Below the pieces are notes generated by a model. That model ran no database searches. It was given only the letters and a program-made list of their open reading frames with translations, and was not told where the DNA came from. From IMG/VR virus record IMGVR_UViG_3300047470_000312, positions 1-39,312 of that record: a DNA stretch of 39,312 nt; one strand, given 5' to 3'. A program made the translations under genes and the position numbers. This DNA comes from a virus. Numbering within the stretch: the stretch's first letter is position 1; the number at the start of each line of letters is the position of its first letter. Positions 38,817 to 39,312 of the stretch are shown piece by piece.

Positions 38817-38980
38817 CCCACTATTTCAAAATGCTAATTAACCCTATTGTTTCACCCATATGGGTGCACCATGGGGCCAACTAGGGCAGGTCGGGCCTAT
38901 GGGTCAGACCCTCTATGTTCGAATCAAATCCGGACATTCTGAGTCCGCGCGTTCGATTCTTTCATGATCCGTATCGGACG

Positions 38981-39026
38981 GCGGACAGGGAGGCCGACTG
39001 AAAGGAGTGTCGACCTGCCTGTCTGC
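38981..39026. repeat. Imperfect 18-bp inverted repeat
   Basis: Positions 38981-38998 pair with 39009-39026: two mismatches and one G-T pair. The 10-base loop (TGAAAGGAGT) carries AAAGGAG, a ribosome-site sequence, with no obvious gene following. Operator, RNA hairpin or origin element. Confidence 0.5.
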
Positions 39027-39031
39027 CTATG

Positions 39032-39076
39032 ACTCTGCCACTTAAAACACCCTCTGACCTGCGACTTTGCCACTTA
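39032..39076. repeat. Two inverted TAAGTRG boxes, right group
   Basis: GACTCTGCCACTTA (39031-39044) and GACTTTGCCACTTA (39063-39076) are near-perfect direct repeats 32 bp apart. They carry the box in the opposite orientation to the left group. The second touches the -35 of the early promoter. Confidence 0.7.
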
Positions 39077-39103
39077 GACAATTGGAGTGACACCGACTAG
39101 ACT
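39075..39103 (+). promoter_or_regulatory. Candidate early rightward promoter
   Basis: -35 TAGACA at 39075-39080 and -10 TAGACT at 39098-39103 with a 17-bp spacer. The transcript would begin near 39110 and lead into the gene at 39207. Confidence 0.55.
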
Positions 39104-39110
39104 GGGTGCC

Positions 39111-39134
39111 GGACAGTACCTCCGAGTACTGTCC
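39111..39134. promoter_or_regulatory. Perfect 9-bp palindrome at the expected transcription start
   Basis: GGACAGTAC (39111-39119) and GTACTGTCC (39126-39134) flank CTCCGA. It could be an operator or the first hairpin of the early mRNA. Confidence 0.55.
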
Positions 39135-39206
39135 AAGTGGGTGTCAGGGGGTCCAGATTATAGATCGCACGAAATGCATTTCACCGCACCAAGCAAGGAT
39201 TTCAAA

Positions 39207-39312
39207 TTGACTACACTAAAAGGTCAAGCAGCAACAGCGGCACGCAACCAAAGTGACCTCTATGAAATCTTTAACGACAGTGACAAGTTCACGATTACCG
39301 AACTCGTCGAAA
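39207..39312 (+). CDS. First early gene, cut by window end (probable helicase N-terminus)
   Basis: TTG 39207 has AAGGA seven bases upstream. The 35 visible residues end FTITELVE and are polar and helical. The truncated helicase gene at base 1 begins LEKLLAKYRAKRAP, which would continue this helix naturally (ELVE + KLLAKY). A literal join of the two edges is out of frame, so a few bases would be missing or wrong at the junction. Confidence 0.6.
   Translation, partial: MTTLKGQAATAARNQSDLYEIFNDSDKFTITELVE

Noticed and set aside
38915-38960. GTTCGAATC and GTTCGATTC strings suggesting tRNA genes
   Set aside because: Flanking bases do not form the T-stem or the rest of a cloverleaf.
39029-39100. 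23-residue ATG frame across the TAAGTRG boxes, possible leader peptide
   Set aside because: No ribosome site and it lies upstream of the predicted transcription start.
1-39312. Integrase, partition or toxin-antitoxin genes indicating a temperate phage
   Set aside because: None recognised on either strand; lysogeny cannot be claimed from the regulator alone.

Overview
The window looks like a near-complete genome of a short-tailed (podovirus-like) bacteriophage of an actinobacterium. The host group is inferred from a WhiB-type iron-sulfur regulator, a family confined to actinobacteria and their phages. By eye, base composition is well below that of classic high-GC actinobacteria. The short-tail call rests on a T7 gp11-like adaptor, a gp12-like nozzle protein and very large cysteine-free internal proteins, with no tape-measure, tail-tube or tail-sheath gene visible. 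No integrase, DNA polymerase, tRNA or CRISPR array was found.

Layout. (1) 1-9.6 kb, rightward early operon: SNF2 helicase, many small zinc-ribbon proteins, a GntR-like DNA-binding protein, an HNH nuclease, a Cas4/RecB-type nuclease, a Sak4-like RecA-fold ATPase, a probable ssDNA-binding protein, a RepA-like hexameric helicase and a RuvC-like resolvase. It ends at a strong terminator (9625-9655). A 390-base gap inside it (2349-2739) has no convincing gene but many nested complementary segments. (2) 9.7-34.6 kb, leftward late operon, in order of transcription: membrane protein, small terminase, appendage proteins and an amidase-LysM lysin, a GC-rich structured element, large terminase, a cluster of cysteine-rich mini-proteins, portal, an Acb2-like anti-CBASS protein, scaffold, capsid, tail, ejection proteins, two virion-type cell-wall hydrolases, a small membrane protein and WhiB. 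(3) 34.8-38.6 kb: a leftward regulator with two helix-turn-helix modules, facing a short rightward set of small genes and one highly promoted 356-residue gene of unknown function. (4) 38.6-39.2 kb: a regulatory region with six copies of a TAAGTRG box, inverted repeats and a promoter, leading into a gene cut by the window end.

The last partial gene (39207 onward) and the truncated first gene (from base 1) read like the two halves of one helicase gene. The sequence is therefore probably a circularly permuted or circularised genome opened inside that gene, with a few bases wrong or missing at the junction.

How the parts work together: the early genes form a recombination and replication kit that must borrow the host polymerase. 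The two-HTH regulator has a TTTAAGT element over the -10 of its own promoter and similar boxes in front of the early promoter, so it is the best candidate for the early/late or lysogeny-like switch. The most novel material is the structured RNA candidate at 2365-2718, the GC-rich element at 30242-30385, the Acb2-like protein, a shared C-terminal motif in four virion proteins, and a single CRISPR-repeat-like hairpin at 36812-36834.
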